Assembly (NCBI RefSeq): GCF_014595995.2
Contig: NZ_CP063989.1
Location: 868,001 to 932,000 of the forward strand
Direction: 5' to 3'
Source: Actinomyces respiraculi
GTDB lineage: Bacteria; Actinomycetota; Actinomycetes; Actinomycetales; Actinomycetaceae
Length of the DNA: 64,000 nt
Shown here: in pieces, positions 14,270 to 29,486 of the stretch
How the letters are laid out: each line of letters starts with the position of its first letter
Numbering within the stretch: the first letter of the stretch is position 1
The notes under the pieces: model-generated
Databases searched by the model: none
What the model saw: the letters and a program-made list of their open reading frames with translations, nothing else
What the model was told of the DNA's origin: nothing
Program-made: the position numbers and the translations under genes

Positions 14270-16134
14270 TGGCTGACGACCGTGGTGCCGATCTCGGCCC
14301 AGTTGTAGATCCAGTAGGCCTCGCTCACGGGCATGTTGACGCACCCGTGAGATGCCGAGTAGCCGAAGCTGGAGCGCCAGGGGGCGCCGTGGAAGGCGTA
14401 GCCACTGTAGAAGTAGCTGACCCACGGCACGTCCTCCGAGCGGTAGCGGGTGCCGTCGACGTTGTCGCCCTCCATCGTCTGCGAGGTGTACTGCAGGTAG
14501 ACGTGGTAGGTGCCCGTGACCGTCGGGGTCTCGGCGGCGCCGTCGACCATGGAGATCGGTCCGCGCACGACGGTGGCGCCCTCATAGGCCGTCACGGTCT
14601 TGTTGGAGAGGTTGACGTCCACCCACTTCTCGCCGGGGGCTGCCTGGTAGACGAGGTTCTCCGCGCCGTCGGCGATGAGGCGGTCGGTCCAGGAGGCCTT
14701 GACGACCTCGGTGGTGAAGTCGCCCGTGTAGGGTCGGCCGGCGTTGAGGGCCTCGACGAGTGCGGTGGTGATCGCCTCGGCGTTCGTCACCTTGTTGCCG
14801 TCGACGGCCTCGACGCTGGTGGCGACGACGTCACCGCGGGAGTTGACGTTGCGCACGCCATCCGTGGGTGCGTCCCCGGCGGCATCGCTGGAGGCGGTGA
14901 CCCACTGCGAGACCTTGGTGGCGTCGACGCGGGCAGTCAGGGCGGTGCCGTCTGCGGTGGGCGTGACGGTGACCCAGGAGGCCTGGGTGGTGGCGTCCGG
15001 GGTCCACGTCTGGCCCCGGGGGTCGGTGCTGTCGGTGATGGCCACGGGCTGGGAGGCGAGGACACCGGCCTGCTCAGCGGCCCGGGCGGCCTCGTCGTCG
15101 GTGATCTCGGGGACCTGGGAAGAGTAGGTGAGGGTCACGCTCTGGGAGGTGAGGGTGCTCGCCGCCTCCTGCGCCGCCCTGGCGGCCTCGGCGGAGTCCA
15201 GGCTCACGCCCTCGACGGCGGGGGTCGTGATGAAGGTGAGTCCGTCCGGTCCGAGCCTGACCGTGGCGTTGGTGGCCACGGACTCGTTGCTGGGGATGAG
15301 GGCGGTGGTGTAGGCCTCGGCTGCCGTGGGGTCAGAGGTGGTGACGACGTCGATGGGGTTGTCCTCGAACAAGGCCCGGAAGCGGCCGACGACGTCGGAG
15401 CTGGCGGCCAAGGCGGCGTCCGCGGTGGCGTCGGCGTCGACGGTGGTACCGAGGTCGCTGAGCGAGGCGGTGGCCTCGACGTCCCCGGTGACCGAGACGG
15501 TGGTCTGCTGGGCGAGACCGGAGACGAGCTCGGAGATCTGGGCGCGGGTCATGCCCGCGACGTCCCGCCCGACGACGGTGGTGCCGGGCACCGCCTTGTC
15601 GGCGTAGTACGCGGCGTAGGCGTAGCCGCTGGTACCGACGCCGACGAGCACCAGCAGGCAGGCGGCGGCGACCCACAGGGGCCAGCGGCGGCGGGTCCTG
15701 CGGTCGGGGGCAGCGGCGGGGGAGGTCTGAGCGTCGGCCTTCTGGGCGACGGCGAGGACGGCGGCGACCTGAGTGGCGGCCTGAGCGCCGGTCGTCTCCG
15801 GGGTGGGCTCGGCAGCGGCCACCTGGGCGGTGGTGAGGACTGTGGTCTCCTCGGCGGGAGTCTCAGCGGCGGGTTCCTCGGCGGCAACGAGGACGGTGGC
15901 CGCCTCGGTGGGAGCCTCCTGGGTGGCAGCGAGGACGGTGGTCTCCTCGGCGGGAGTCTCAGCGGCGGGCTCCTCGGGTGCGGGCTGCGCCGGGGCAGCC
16001 TCCTCGGGGGCGGGCAGGACGGGGGCGCGAGGTACGGTCGCCGTCGTCGTTCCGTAAGGGGTACTCATGACGGCGGTCTCGACGCCCTCAAGGGCCTGCT
16101 TGGTCCCGTCGGCGCGGAGTTCTTCGTCTCGCAT
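14263..16134 (-). CDS. L,D-transpeptidase with VanW/YoaR-like domain
   Basis: This 623-residue protein is predicted to be anchored in the membrane and to cross-link peptidoglycan through 3-3 bonds. The cytoplasmic N-terminus is Ala/Pro/Glu/Thr-rich, with the unit PAAETPAEETTVL repeated. One membrane helix (about 148-170) is followed by VPGTTVVGRDVAGMTRAQI, typical of the YoaR/VanW-associated domain that precedes many YkuD domains. The C-terminal YkuD domain ends with SASHGCVNMPVSEAYWIYNW, containing the catalytic His and Cys near residue 594. ATG at 16134 has ggaagga upstream; the frame extends to 16248 without support. Confidence 0.88.
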   Translation of the reverse strand: MRDEELRADGTKQALEGVETAVMSTPYGTTTATVPRAPVLPAPEEAAPAQPAPEEPAAETPAEETTVLAATQEAPTEAATVLVAAEEPAAETPAEETTVLTTAQVAAAEPTPETTGAQAATQVAAVLAVAQKADAQTSPAAAPDRRTRRRWPLWVAAACLLVLVGVGTSGYAYAAYYADKAVPGTTVVGRDVAGMTRAQISELVSGLAQQTTVSVTGDVEATASLSDLGTTVDADATADAALAASSDVVGRFRALFEDNPIDVVTTSDPTAAEAYTTALIPSNESVATNATVRLGPDGLTFITTPAVEGVSLDSAEAARAAQEAASTLTSQSVTLTYSSQVPEITDDEAARAAEQAGVLASQPVAITDSTDPRGQTWTPDATTQASWVTVTPTADGTALTARVDATKVSQWVTASSDAAGDAPTDGVRNVNSRGDVVATSVEAVDGNKVTNAEAITTALVEALNAGRPYTGDFTTEVVKASWTDRLIADGAENLVYQAAPGEKWVDVNLSNKTVTAYEGATVVRGPISMVDGAAETPTVTGTYHVYLQYTSQTMEGDNVDGTRYRSEDVPWVSYFYSGYAFHGAPWRSSFGYSASHGCVNMPVSEAYWIYNWAEIGTTVVSHY

Positions 16135-16337
16135 GCCTATCCTTCCGGACGCGCAGCACCGCGGTGGGGCAGCGCTCCTGACTGAGGCCCAGCACGATCG
16201 CCGCCGGGCACTTGGTCCCATGAGACCGGGCCGACCCCGCAATGTCAACGATATGTGTCCGGATACGCTTGTGATGTCGCTCGGTGATGTCTCTGGACAA
16301 CGCGTTGTCCCCAGAACAACCCGTGTGCTTCACCTCG

Positions 16338-16425
16338 GTTGTCCTGGTGCACGTGGGTTGTCCCCACACCGGGTAGTCCCGTACCCACAGGACCGACGGT
16401 TGTTCTGGCGCACGTGGATTGTCCA
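16338..16425. repeat. Imperfect 27-bp direct repeat upstream of gatC
   Basis: Positions 16338-16364 (ggttgtcctggtgcacgtgg...) and 16399-16425 (ggttgttctggcgcacgtgg...) match with about four differences and a 61-base period. The intergenic segment 16135-16538 between the divergent transpeptidase and gatC genes otherwise shows only further ttgtcc words and no gene. Confidence 0.45.
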
Positions 16426-16538
16426 TCGGCCTGCCGGGTGGGGTGGCACGCTCGTGGCGGCGGGCGGCGCCGGGGATCGCCGTCGGACCTCACCGGCCAC
16501 GGCGGGAGCACGGGGGACTCGTGGCTAGACTCACCCTC

Positions 16539-16844
16539 ATGTCTGCCATCTCCAAGGACGAGGTCGCCCGCGTCGCCGCCCTCGCACGCGTGGCTCTGAC
16601 GGATGAGGAGGTGACGCGCCTGGCCGGTGAGCTGGACGCCGTCGCCTCCTCCTTCGCCCGGGTCACGAGCGTCGTCACGCCCGACCTGCCCGCCACCTCC
16701 CACCCGGTCCCGCTCACCAACGTGCTGCGCGAGGACGTGCCCGGCCCTACCCTCGACGTCGACGAGCTCCTCGCCGGCGCCCCCGCGGCCCAGGACTCCA
16801 TGTTCCTCGTTCCGCAGATCCTCGGGGAGGACTCCGCCTCATGA
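16539..16844 (+). CDS. gatC: Asp-tRNA(Asn)/Glu-tRNA(Gln) amidotransferase subunit C
   Basis: This small 101-residue subunit wraps around and stabilises GatA-GatB in the heterotrimer that converts misacylated Glu-tRNA(Gln) or Asp-tRNA(Asn) to the correct amide. It shows the family's N-terminal [18 protein letters not shown] helix and the conserved [20 protein letters not shown] segment. The start MSAISKDEV at 16539 fits the family; the frame extends upstream without similarity. It overlaps gatA by 4 bases, so it is the first gene of a gatCAB operon. Confidence 0.93.
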   Translation: MSAISKDEVARVAALARVALTDEEVTRLAGELDAVASSFARVTSVVTPDLPATSHPVPLTNVLREDVPGPTLDVDELLAGAPAAQDSMFLVPQILGEDSAS

Positions 16845-18388
16845 CCGCCCTCATCACCGCCACCGCGGCCGAGCAGGCCGCGGCGCTCGCCGCTGGAGAG
16901 GTCTCCTCGCGCGAGCTGACCCAGGCCCACCTCGAGCGCATCGCCGTCGTCGACGGCGCCGTCAACGCCTTCCTCGACGTCGACGCCGACCGTGCCCTGG
17001 CCGACGCGGACGCCGCCGACGCCGCCCGCCGTGACGGTACCGCCACGAGCGAGCTCACCGGTGTGCCGGTGGCCGTCAAGGACCTCTTCGTCACCCGCGG
17101 CCAGGTCACGACCGCCGCCTCACGGATCCTTGAGGGCTGGGTGCCCCCCTACGACGCCACCGCGGTCACGAACCTGCGCGGCGCGCACCTGCCGATCCTG
17201 GGCAAGACCAACCTCGACGAGTTCGCCATGGGCGGTTCCACCGAGCACTCCGCCTTCGGGCGCACGGCGAACCCGTGGGATCTGGGGCGCATCCCGGGTG
17301 GCTCATCCGGCGGCTCCGCGGCCGCCGTCGGCGCCTACGAGGCCCCCCTGGCACTGGGCACGGACACCGGCGGCTCGATCCGCCAGCCCGCCGCCGTCAC
17401 CGGCACCGTCGGCGTCAAGCCCACCTACGGCACGGTCTCGCGCTTCGGCGTTATCGCCATGGCCTCCTCGCTGGACACGCCCGGCCCCATGGCCCGCACC
17501 GTCCTGGACACGGCCCTGCTGCACGATGTCATCGCCTCTTACGACCCGCTCGACTCGACGTCGCTGACCGATGCCCCGCGCGGCATGGCGGCTGTTGTGC
17601 GTGCTGCCCAGCAGGGGCGCGACCTTACCGGCACCCGGGTTGGTGTCATCGCCGAGCTCGACGGCGGCCACGCCTACCAGGCCGGCGTCATGGACTCCTT
17701 CCACGCCGCCCTGGCCCTGCTCGAGGAGGCGGGCGCGAGCATCGAGACGGTCAGCCTGCCGAACCTCGAGTACGCCCTCGACGCCTACTACCTCATCATG
17801 CCCGCCGAGGTCTCCTCCAACCTCGCCCGCTACGACGGCATGCGCTACGGCCTGCGCGTGGAGCCCACCGAGGGGCCGGTCACCGCCGAGACGGTCATGG
17901 CCGCCACCCGCGGCGCCGGCTTCGGGGACGAGGCTAAGCGTCGCATCATCCTGGGCACCCACGTGCTCAGCGCAGGCTACTACGACGCCTACTACGGCAG
18001 CGCCCAGAAGGTGCGCACCCTCGTCCAGCGCGACCTCAATGCCGCCTTCGCCGACTTCGACGTCCTGGTCTCGCCGACCTCGCCGGTCACGGCCTACCGC
18101 TTCGGTGAGAAGGACGACCCGATGGCGATGTACGCCCTCGACGTCACCACCATCCCCGCCAACCTGGCCGGGATTCCGGGCATGAGCCTGCCCTCCGGGC
18201 TGTCCGACGACGCCCTGCCCGTCGGCTTCCAGATCCTGGCCCCCCAGCGGGCCGACGACCGTCTCTACCGCGTGGGCGCCGTCCTGGAGGCCGCGCTCGA
18301 GGAGCGCTGGGGCGGGCGCCTGCTGGATCACGCTCCGGTCCTGAACGAGGCCGCCGTCGCGGGCGTGCGCAACAAGAAGGAGGCCTGA
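16841..18388 (+). CDS. gatA: Asp-tRNA(Asn)/Glu-tRNA(Gln) amidotransferase subunit A
   Basis: GatA is the amidase subunit that releases ammonia from glutamine for transfer. The 515-residue protein has the amidase-signature triad: lysine in VPVAVKDLF, the Gly-Ser stretch [13 protein letters not shown], and the nucleophile region [17 protein letters not shown]. It is followed by [20 protein letters not shown], typical of GatA. Its length is normal. It overlaps gatC by 4 bases and ends 1 base before gatB, so expression of the three subunits is probably coupled. Confidence 0.97.
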   Translation: MTALITATAAEQAAALAAGEVSSRELTQAHLERIAVVDGAVNAFLDVDADRALADADAADAARRDGTATSELTGVPVAVKDLFVTRGQVTTAASRILEGWVPPYDATAVTNLRGAHLPILGKTNLDEFAMGGSTEHSAFGRTANPWDLGRIPGGSSGGSAAAVGAYEAPLALGTDTGGSIRQPAAVTGTVGVKPTYGTVSRFGVIAMASSLDTPGPMARTVLDTALLHDVIASYDPLDSTSLTDAPRGMAAVVRAAQQGRDLTGTRVGVIAELDGGHAYQAGVMDSFHAALALLEEAGASIETVSLPNLEYALDAYYLIMPAEVSSNLARYDGMRYGLRVEPTEGPVTAETVMAATRGAGFGDEAKRRIILGTHVLSAGYYDAYYGSAQKVRTLVQRDLNAAFADFDVLVSPTSPVTAYRFGEKDDPMAMYALDVTTIPANLAGIPGMSLPSGLSDDALPVGFQILAPQRADDRLYRVGAVLEAALEERWGGRLLDHAPVLNEAAVAGVRNKKEA

Positions 18389-18389
18389 G

Positions 18390-19886
18390 ATGGCTGAAGA
18401 GCTCATGGACTTCGACGAGGCTGTGCGCCGCTATGACCCGGTCATCGGCCTCGAGGTGCATGTCGAGTTGGGCACGGCAACGAAGATGTTCGACGCCGCC
18501 CCGGTCGCCTTCGGTGGCGAGCCGAACTCCCGTGTGACCCCGACGAGCGTGGGGCTGCCCGGCTCCCTGCCGGTGGTCAACAAGAAGGGCGTCGAGTACG
18601 CCATCCGCATCGGCCTGGCGCTGGGCTGCCAGATCAGCGAGCACTCGCGCTTCGCCCGGAAGAACTACTTCTACCCGGACCTCGCCAAGGACTTCCAGAC
18701 CTCGCAGTCCGACGAGCCGATCGCCTTCGACGGTGCCCTCGAGATCGAGCTGGAGGACGGCACGTTCTTCACGGTCCCGATCGAGCGCGCCCACATGGAG
18801 GAGGACGCCGGCAAGAACACCCACGTGGGTGGTGCCGACGGCCGCATCGAGGGCGCCGACTACTCGCTCGTGGATTACAACCGCGCGGGCGTGCCGCTCA
18901 TCGAGATTGTCTCGCGCCCGATCGAGGGCACGGGTGCGCGCGCACCTCAGATCGCCGCGACCTACGTGCGGACCCTGCGTGACATCTTTAGGGCCCTGGG
19001 CGTCTCGGAGGCCCGCATGGAGCGCGGCAACGTGCGCGCCGATGTCAACGTCTCACTGCGCGAGTCCTCCGACGCCCCGCTGGGCACGCGCACCGAGACG
19101 AAGAACGTCAACACCTTCCGTTCCATCGAGCAGCACGTGCGCTACGAGATCCAGCGGCAGGCCGCGATCCTCGCCGCCGGGGGAGCGGTCCTGCAGGAGA
19201 CGCGTCACGGCCAGGCCGACGGCACCACCCGCCCCGGTCGTGTGAAGTCCGACGCCGACGACTACCGCTACTTCCCCGAGCCCGATCTCGTGCCCGTGGC
19301 TCCCAGCCGCGAGTGGGTCGAGCAGATCCGTGCGGCGCTGCCGGAGATGCCGGCCGCCAAGCGCCGTCGTCTCAAGGGCGAGTGGGGTCTGGCGGATGAG
19401 GAGATGCGCGACGTCGTCAACGCCGGTGCGCTCGACCTCATCGAGGCCACGGCCCTGGCCGGCTGCTCCGGGCAGGCGGCCCGCAAGTGGTGGATGGGTG
19501 AGCTGGCCCGTGCCGCCAAGGATCGTGAGATCGCGCTCGAGGAGCTGCCGGTGACGCCGGGGCAGGTGGCCCAGCTGCAGGCGCTGGTCGATGAGGGCCG
19601 GCTGACGGACAAGCTGGCCCGCCAGGTCCTTGAGGGCGTTCTCGACGGCGAGGGTGATCCCCAGCAGGTGGTCGAGGCCCGTGGGCTTGAGGTCGTTTCC
19701 GACGACTCCGCCCTGCTGGCCGCGGTGGACGAGGCCCTGGCCGCCAACCCTGACGTCGCGGACAAGATCCGTGGCGGCAAGGTCCAGGCCGCCGGTGCGA
19801 TCGTCGGTGCGGTGATGAAGGCGACCCGGGGGCAGGCCGATGCCAAGCGGGTGCGTGAGCTCGTCATGGAGCGCGTGGGGGCCTGA
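18390..19886 (+). CDS. gatB: Asp-tRNA(Asn)/Glu-tRNA(Gln) amidotransferase subunit B
   Basis: GatB binds tRNA and phosphorylates the misacylated carboxylate before amidation. The 498-residue protein shows the family start [20 protein letters not shown], the block [19 protein letters not shown], the [17 protein letters not shown] segment and a C-terminal YqeY-like tRNA-binding domain ending in [13 protein letters not shown]. The start has aaggagg in the tail of gatA. It completes the gatCAB operon and is followed by a 40-bp palindrome. Confidence 0.97.
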   Translation: MAEELMDFDEAVRRYDPVIGLEVHVELGTATKMFDAAPVAFGGEPNSRVTPTSVGLPGSLPVVNKKGVEYAIRIGLALGCQISEHSRFARKNYFYPDLAKDFQTSQSDEPIAFDGALEIELEDGTFFTVPIERAHMEEDAGKNTHVGGADGRIEGADYSLVDYNRAGVPLIEIVSRPIEGTGARAPQIAATYVRTLRDIFRALGVSEARMERGNVRADVNVSLRESSDAPLGTRTETKNVNTFRSIEQHVRYEIQRQAAILAAGGAVLQETRHGQADGTTRPGRVKSDADDYRYFPEPDLVPVAPSREWVEQIRAALPEMPAAKRRRLKGEWGLADEEMRDVVNAGALDLIEATALAGCSGQAARKWWMGELARAAKDREIALEELPVTPGQVAQLQALVDEGRLTDKLARQVLEGVLDGEGDPQQVVEARGLEVVSDDSALLAAVDEALAANPDVADKIRGGKVQAAGAIVGAVMKATRGQADAKRVRELVMERVGA

Positions 19887-19920
19887 GGCTCGCGCCTGGG
19901 TCCGGCACCGTGTACGAGGG

Positions 19921-19960
19921 CTGTGCGCCCGTCCGGTACATGTACCGGACGGGCGCACAG
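19921..19960. terminator. Perfect 40-bp palindrome after gatB
   Basis: The half-sequence ctgtgcgcccgtccggtaca is followed directly by its exact reverse complement, with the symmetry centre in catg. It starts 34 bases after the gatB stop. Such a stem would end the gatCAB transcript, although there is no T-run. The perfect symmetry without a spacer would also suit a dimeric DNA-binding protein. Confidence 0.6.
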
Positions 19961-19992
19961 TCTTGTGTCCCAGCACGTCGTCCTGGTCTTCT

Positions 19993-20085
19993 ATCCCAGG
20001 TGTCGGGGCCGGGCCGGTGCCGACGTCGAGGTGCTCGTCCCCACCCACCCTTTCGCCCCAGGTGCCGGGACCGGGCCGGTGCCGA
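19993..20085. repeat. Imperfect 28-bp direct repeat upstream of the malic enzyme gene
   Basis: The word ccaggtg(t/c)cggg followed by ccgggccggtgccga occurs twice (about 19995-20022 and 20058-20085), roughly 63 bases apart, between the palindrome and the malic enzyme gene. It may be a regulatory or decayed repeat. Nothing else is recognisable from 19961 to 20196. Confidence 0.4.
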
Positions 20086-20196
20086 ACTGGTGCACGGTGT
20101 TCCTTCTGTCTCGGATGAAGACTTCCCGGTCGCCGTCGGGACACCTCCCATTACGCTGAGAACGTTCATCAGGACACCACAGAACCAGGAAGACAC

Positions 20197-21582
20197 ATGG
20201 CTCAGCCCGGACCCAGTTACACCGTCGCCCTCCACCTGGAGGTCCCCGCGTCCCAGAAGGCGATTGCCACCCTGGTGGACAGGGCCTCCTCGACGGGGGC
20301 CATCGTCAACGGCGTGGACGTGGCCGACGCCGACGGCGACGTCCTCATCGTCGATCTGACGGCGGACACCCGCGACTCCGCGCACCGTCAGGAGCTCGTC
20401 GAGGCGCTGCGCAGCCTGGAGGGGGTGACGGTCCACAACGTTGGCGACTCCACCTTCCTCGCTCATGTCGGCGGCAAGCTGGAGATCGCCCCGCGCACCG
20501 CGATCCGCAACCGACGCGACCTCGCCCGGGTCTACACCCCCGGCGTTGCCCGCGTGTGCAAGGCGATCCACGACCACCCCGAGAGGGCCCGGCACCTGAC
20601 GATCAAGAAGAACACGGTCGCCGTCGTCACGGACGGCACCGCCGTCCTCGGGCTGGGAGACATCGGCCCCGCGGCCGCGATGCCCGTCATGGAGGGCAAG
20701 GCCGTCCTGTTCAAGCAGTTCGGCGACGTCGATGCCTGGCCGGTGGCGCTGGACACCAAGGATCCCGACGAGATCGTCAGCATCGTCAAGGCCATTGCCC
20801 CGGCCTACGGCGGCATCAACCTCGAGGACATCGCCGCCCCTAAGTGCTTCGACATTGAGGAGCGGCTCAAGGCCGAGCTCGGCATCCCCGTCTTCCACGA
20901 CGACCAGCACGGCACCGCCATCGTCACCCTTGCCGCGCTCATCAACGCCCTGAAGATCGTCGACAAGAGGATCGAGGACGTGCGCATCGTCCTGTCGGGC
21001 GTGGGGGCCGCGGGCACCGCCATCGCCAAGCTGCTCATGGCTCACGGCGCGCGCGACATCGTCGGCTACGGCCGCGACGGCGCCCTTGACGGGCACAACA
21101 CGGAGGGCATGAACCAGCACCGCAGGTGGCTCGCTGAGAACACCAACCCGCGTCACGTCACGGGTTCTCTCAAGGAGGGGCTGGTTGGAGCGGACGTCTT
21201 CATCGGTGTGTCCTCCGGCAACCTGCTCCAGCCCGAGGACCTCGACGTCATGGCGGACAATCCGATCGTCTTCGCGATGGCGAACCCCGTCCCCGAGGTG
21301 GACCCGGTGGGTACGGCCGGGCGTGCGGCGGTGCTGGCCACGGGGCGCTCGGACTTCCCCAACCAGATCAATAACGTGCTGGTCTTCCCGGGCCTGTTCC
21401 GTGGTCTGCTCGACACGGGGCTGACCGACATCTCGATGAACCTCATGCGCGCGGCGGCCACCGGGATTGCGGGCGTCATCGCTGAGGCCGAGCTGAGCCC
21501 CGTCTACATCATCCCCGGCGCCTTCGACACGCGTGTGGCCGGAGCGGTGGCGGAGGCCGTGCGCCAGTTCGCGAACGCCTGA
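20197..21582 (+). CDS. NAD(P)-dependent malic enzyme with N-terminal ACT domain
   Basis: This enzyme oxidatively decarboxylates malate to pyruvate. The 461-residue protein begins with an ACT-like regulatory domain (about 8-90) and continues with the short bacterial malic enzyme type: VYTPGVARVCKAI, TDGTAVLGLGDIGPAAAMPVMEGK, the metal-binding segment GINLEDIAAPKCFDIEERL, FHDDQHGTAIV, and a Rossmann motif VLSGVGAAGTAIAKLL. The ACT domain suggests allosteric control by an amino acid, but the effector cannot be read from the sequence. ATG at 20197 has aggaag upstream. Cofactor preference is not resolved. Confidence 0.9.
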   Translation: MAQPGPSYTVALHLEVPASQKAIATLVDRASSTGAIVNGVDVADADGDVLIVDLTADTRDSAHRQELVEALRSLEGVTVHNVGDSTFLAHVGGKLEIAPRTAIRNRRDLARVYTPGVARVCKAIHDHPERARHLTIKKNTVAVVTDGTAVLGLGDIGPAAAMPVMEGKAVLFKQFGDVDAWPVALDTKDPDEIVSIVKAIAPAYGGINLEDIAAPKCFDIEERLKAELGIPVFHDDQHGTAIVTLAALINALKIVDKRIEDVRIVLSGVGAAGTAIAKLLMAHGARDIVGYGRDGALDGHNTEGMNQHRRWLAENTNPRHVTGSLKEGLVGADVFIGVSSGNLLQPEDLDVMADNPIVFAMANPVPEVDPVGTAGRAAVLATGRSDFPNQINNVLVFPGLFRGLLDTGLTDISMNLMRAAATGIAGVIAEAELSPVYIIPGAFDTRVAGAVAEAVRQFANA

Positions 21583-21624
21583 GACTGCGGCCTCGGGCCA
21601 GGGTCCTGGGGGCCAGGGCAGAAA

Positions 21625-21642
21625 CCTGGGGCCTCGCCCAGG
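21625..21642. terminator. Possible hairpin after the malic enzyme gene
   Basis: cctggg and cccagg pair around a 6-base loop shortly after the stop codon, amid other short inverted and direct words (cctgaggctggatgcgcgcg occurs near 21653 and 21713). It is a plausible but weak terminator. Confidence 0.3.
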
Positions 21643-21783
21643 GGCTGAAACCTGAGGCTGGATGCGCGCGGGGGGACGAGCGTGACCGGGCCAGGTCTGA
21701 GAGACCTCGCCTGAGGCTGGATGCGCGCGCATCGGCGTGTGTGGGGCACGTGCGTGTTGTGGCTCGGATCATGCCGAGCCAGT

Positions 21784-21813
21784 TTGACCGGCTGGGGGAG
21801 GGCTGCGTATCGT
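21784..21813 (+). promoter_or_regulatory. Candidate rRNA promoter P1
   Basis: ttgacc (21784-21789) and tatcgt (21808-21813) are separated by 18 bases and lie about 420 bases upstream of 16S. The hexamers fit the housekeeping sigma consensus reasonably. Multiple promoters are usual for actinobacterial rrn operons. Confidence 0.4.
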
Positions 21814-21910
21814 TTTCCCCGGCCCGAACGGCCCCGGTTTTGACCGGGGGTGTGAGGGTATGAACTGAAAAGGGCTGGAGTCGTGGAGACCCGGATCACG
21901 GGGAATCGAT

Positions 21911-21939
21911 TTGACGCGGTTTGATCGGCTCGTTAAGGT
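21911..21939 (+). promoter_or_regulatory. Candidate rRNA promoter P2
   Basis: ttgacg (21911-21916) and taaggt (21934-21939) have a 17-base spacer and are about 300 bases upstream of mature 16S. This is the better of the two promoter-like pairs in the leader. Confidence 0.5.
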
Positions 21940-22000
21940 TCGTTTGATGCTTCCAGGTGGGGCTTGCTTTTGTGGCGGGTCTTGCGTGGTGGGTGTGTTG

Positions 22001-22018
22001 TTTGAGAACTCGATAGTG
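22001..22018 (+). promoter_or_regulatory. rRNA leader antitermination/processing motif
   Basis: tttgagaactcgatagtg closely matches the conserved TTTGAGAACTCAA-type element found in actinobacterial rRNA leaders near the boxA/processing region. Between it and 16S the transcript is GT-rich and shows no gene. Confidence 0.5.
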
Positions 22019-22235
22019 TGTCATGTTTTTTATGCCATAGTGGGTGTGTCTGCTGGGCCTGCTTTGTTGTGGGTTTGGTGGGTGTGCTTTGTTTTGTTTT
22101 TGGTTTTGCCTGTGCCTGCCTCTGTGTTTGTGGGGGTGGGTGTGGGTGTGGGCCTGGTGAGAGTTTTTTCTCTTGTTTTTGCCTGGGTGCGTGTGCGCGT
22201 GCTTGTTGCGTGTGTGCGTGTTTGGGTGTTTGTTT

Positions 22236-27418
<5,183 letters not shown>

Positions 27419-27474
27419 CACACACCCCCCAACACACTTCGAGAGGGGGGACCGCAACCAGGGCACCAGAGCCC

Positions 27475-27490
27475 GCGTCCACTGTACGGT
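27475..27490 (+). other. 3' arm of the 23S processing stem
   Basis: gcgtccactgtacggt pairs with actgtatagtggacgc at 24138-24153. It is placed between 23S and 5S, as expected for RNase III processing of the rRNA precursor. Confidence 0.6.
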
Positions 27491-27687
27491 CTCAGGACCA
27501 ACCCACCCCACCACACACCCACACACACCCACAAACACTGTGGGCACGTGTGGGCAGGCCGCCACAACACACCCACCCCCCCCCCACACACGCACACGCA
27601 CAAGTCACTGTGCGCGCACCAGCCAGGAGGGGCAGCCCGGCACCAGGCCGGCGCGCCAGGGTGCGGCACACACACAACCCCATAGAC

Positions 27688-27806
27688 GTCCCGGTGGTCA
27701 CAGCGGGGGAGCCACGCCCGGCCCCATACCGAACCCGGAAGCTAAGACCCCCAGCGCCGATGGTACTGCACCCGCCAGGGTGCGGGAGAGCAGGACACCG
27801 CCGGAC
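27688..27806 (+). rRNA. rrf: 5S ribosomal RNA
   Basis: About 119 bases containing cccataccgaacccggaagc, cagcgccgatggtactg and a terminal helix between gtcccggtgg and caccgccgga. These features match actinobacterial 5S rRNA. It lies about 270 bases after 23S, so the operon order is 16S-23S-5S. Confidence 0.93.
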
Positions 27807-27819
27807 ACACACCACACAC

Positions 27820-27872
27820 GCCGCCCTGCCACCGTCCCCCACACACCCAGGGGGACGCGGTGGCAGGGCGGC
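27820..27872 (+). terminator. rRNA operon terminator hairpin
   Basis: gccgccctgccaccg (27820-27834) pairs with cggtggcagggcggc (27858-27872), and the stem is extended by tcccc/gggga around a short loop. It starts 14 bases after 5S. There is no T-run, but the stem is very stable. Confidence 0.75.
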
Positions 27873-28142
27873 CCGCGCGACACACCCAACCACACAAGCC
27901 CCAGAAACCCCAGGCACACACCACCCAACACCCAACCCCAGCCCCCGGCCCACCCCAGCCCCCGGCCCACCCCAGCCCCCAAAAACACGACCATCTGCCC
28001 CACCTTCGAGCTGCCCCACCTTCGAGACCACACCAAGAAACTCCAGGCCACAAGCACACACACCGGCGGCAGTGGCGACCACCACCCGCCTCACCCGCCT
28101 TGCCAAGGGGTGCTTTCGGCGGTGCTCGGGCAGCATGGGCAC

Positions 28143-29486
28143 GTGACACATACTCCTGACCCAGCCTCCCCAGCCGTTTCTGAACCTCCGCTCGACGCCG
28201 ACAGGCTCATGCATCAATCGGGCGTCGTCTTGCGCCTGGGCAAGCTCATGCTCGCCTCTGGTGCCGGCTCGTACCGCGTGAAGTCCTCGATGGCGAAGGC
28301 CGCGGCCGCCGTCGGCCTCGATCGGCATGAGGCCACCGTGACGATGACGGAGATCGTCACCTCCTCGTACGTGGGGGACCGTTTCCGCACTGAGGCCGCC
28401 GAGGTTCGCCGGGTCGGCGTCAACGTTGCACGCCTCGAGGCTCTTCGCCGCCTCGTCCATGACCTGCGTGCGCACGAGACCGTGGAGCACCTCGACGAGC
28501 GGCTCGACGAGATCGTGGCGATGCGTCCCCTGTATGGCGACGTCGCCAACGCCGTGGCCTCCGGCGTCGCTTGTGCAGGCTTCTGCTTCCTCAACCAGGG
28601 CGGCTGGGTCGAGTGCCTGGCCGTGCTCCTGGCCGCCACCGTTGGCCAGGCGGTGCGCCGCCAGATGCTCGAGCGCCACTTCCAGCACTTCTTCACCTGG
28701 ATCGTGTGCGGCGTCGTCGCCTCAGGGCTCTACATGGGCGTCGCCAGCCTCATCGACCTTGTTGGATTGGCCTCCGGCAACCACCAGGGTGGCATCATCT
28801 CCTCGATCCTGTTCCTCATCCCCGGCTTCCCGCTGGTGACGGCCATGCTCGACCTCGCCCGTCAGGACTTCTCCTCCGCCGTCTCGCGCGCCTCCTACGT
28901 CCTGCTCGTCATGGCGGCCGCAGGCGTCTCCGTGTGGACGGTGACCTTCATCTTCGACTGGGAGGTGGAGGCAACCTACAGCTACGTCCCCGAGGGCCTG
29001 CTCCTGTACGCGCTGCGAGCGCTGTGCTCCTTCGTCGCGGCCTACGGCTTCGCGATCCTCTTCAACGCCACCCCCCGGGCGGCCGGCCTGGCGGCCATCG
29101 TCGGCGCCATCGCTAACACTGGCCGTCTTGTCCTCATCGATGAGATGGGTGTGCCGTGGCAGCTCGCGGTCGGTCTGGCGGCGGTGACGATTGGCCTGTT
29201 GTCCCAGGCCTTTGTGTCGCGTGCCTCCCTGTCACGTGTGGCGCTGTCGGTGCCCGCAGTCGTCATCATGATCCCCGGGGTCCCCTTCTACCGTGCGGTC
29301 TCGGCCCTCAACGACCAGACGGTGGACGCGCACGTCGCCATCGGCGCCGCCGCCACCAACCTCACGGAGGTGTTCTTCGTCATCACGGCGATCGGCGTTG
29401 GGCTGGCGATGGCTCGTATCCTCACCGACCGCAACTGGCGGCACGACGTGCCGACCTCCGTGCCCCTTGTCGTCCCCGCCCGCTGA
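28143..29486 (+). CDS. thrE: ThrE-family threonine/serine exporter
   Basis: ThrE exports threonine and serine using the proton-motive force in corynebacteria. This 447-residue protein has the two-part architecture: a soluble N-terminal region (LMLASGAGSYRVKSSM, HEATVTMTEIVTSSYV) followed by about ten membrane helices, with FLIPGFPLVTAMLDLARQD near the middle and VMIPGVPFYRAVSALND near the end. GTG at 28143 is the chosen start; the frame is open back to 27540, but that would overlap 5S rRNA, and ATG at 28209 is an alternative. No clear ribosome binding site was found. Pro/His-rich upstream codons come from the rRNA trailer. Confidence 0.85.
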   Translation: MTHTPDPASPAVSEPPLDADRLMHQSGVVLRLGKLMLASGAGSYRVKSSMAKAAAAVGLDRHEATVTMTEIVTSSYVGDRFRTEAAEVRRVGVNVARLEALRRLVHDLRAHETVEHLDERLDEIVAMRPLYGDVANAVASGVACAGFCFLNQGGWVECLAVLLAATVGQAVRRQMLERHFQHFFTWIVCGVVASGLYMGVASLIDLVGLASGNHQGGIISSILFLIPGFPLVTAMLDLARQDFSSAVSRASYVLLVMAAAGVSVWTVTFIFDWEVEATYSYVPEGLLLYALRALCSFVAAYGFAILFNATPRAAGLAAIVGAIANTGRLVLIDEMGVPWQLAVGLAAVTIGLLSQAFVSRASLSRVALSVPAVVIMIPGVPFYRAVSALNDQTVDAHVAIGAAATNLTEVFFVITAIGVGLAMARILTDRNWRHDVPTSVPLVVPAR

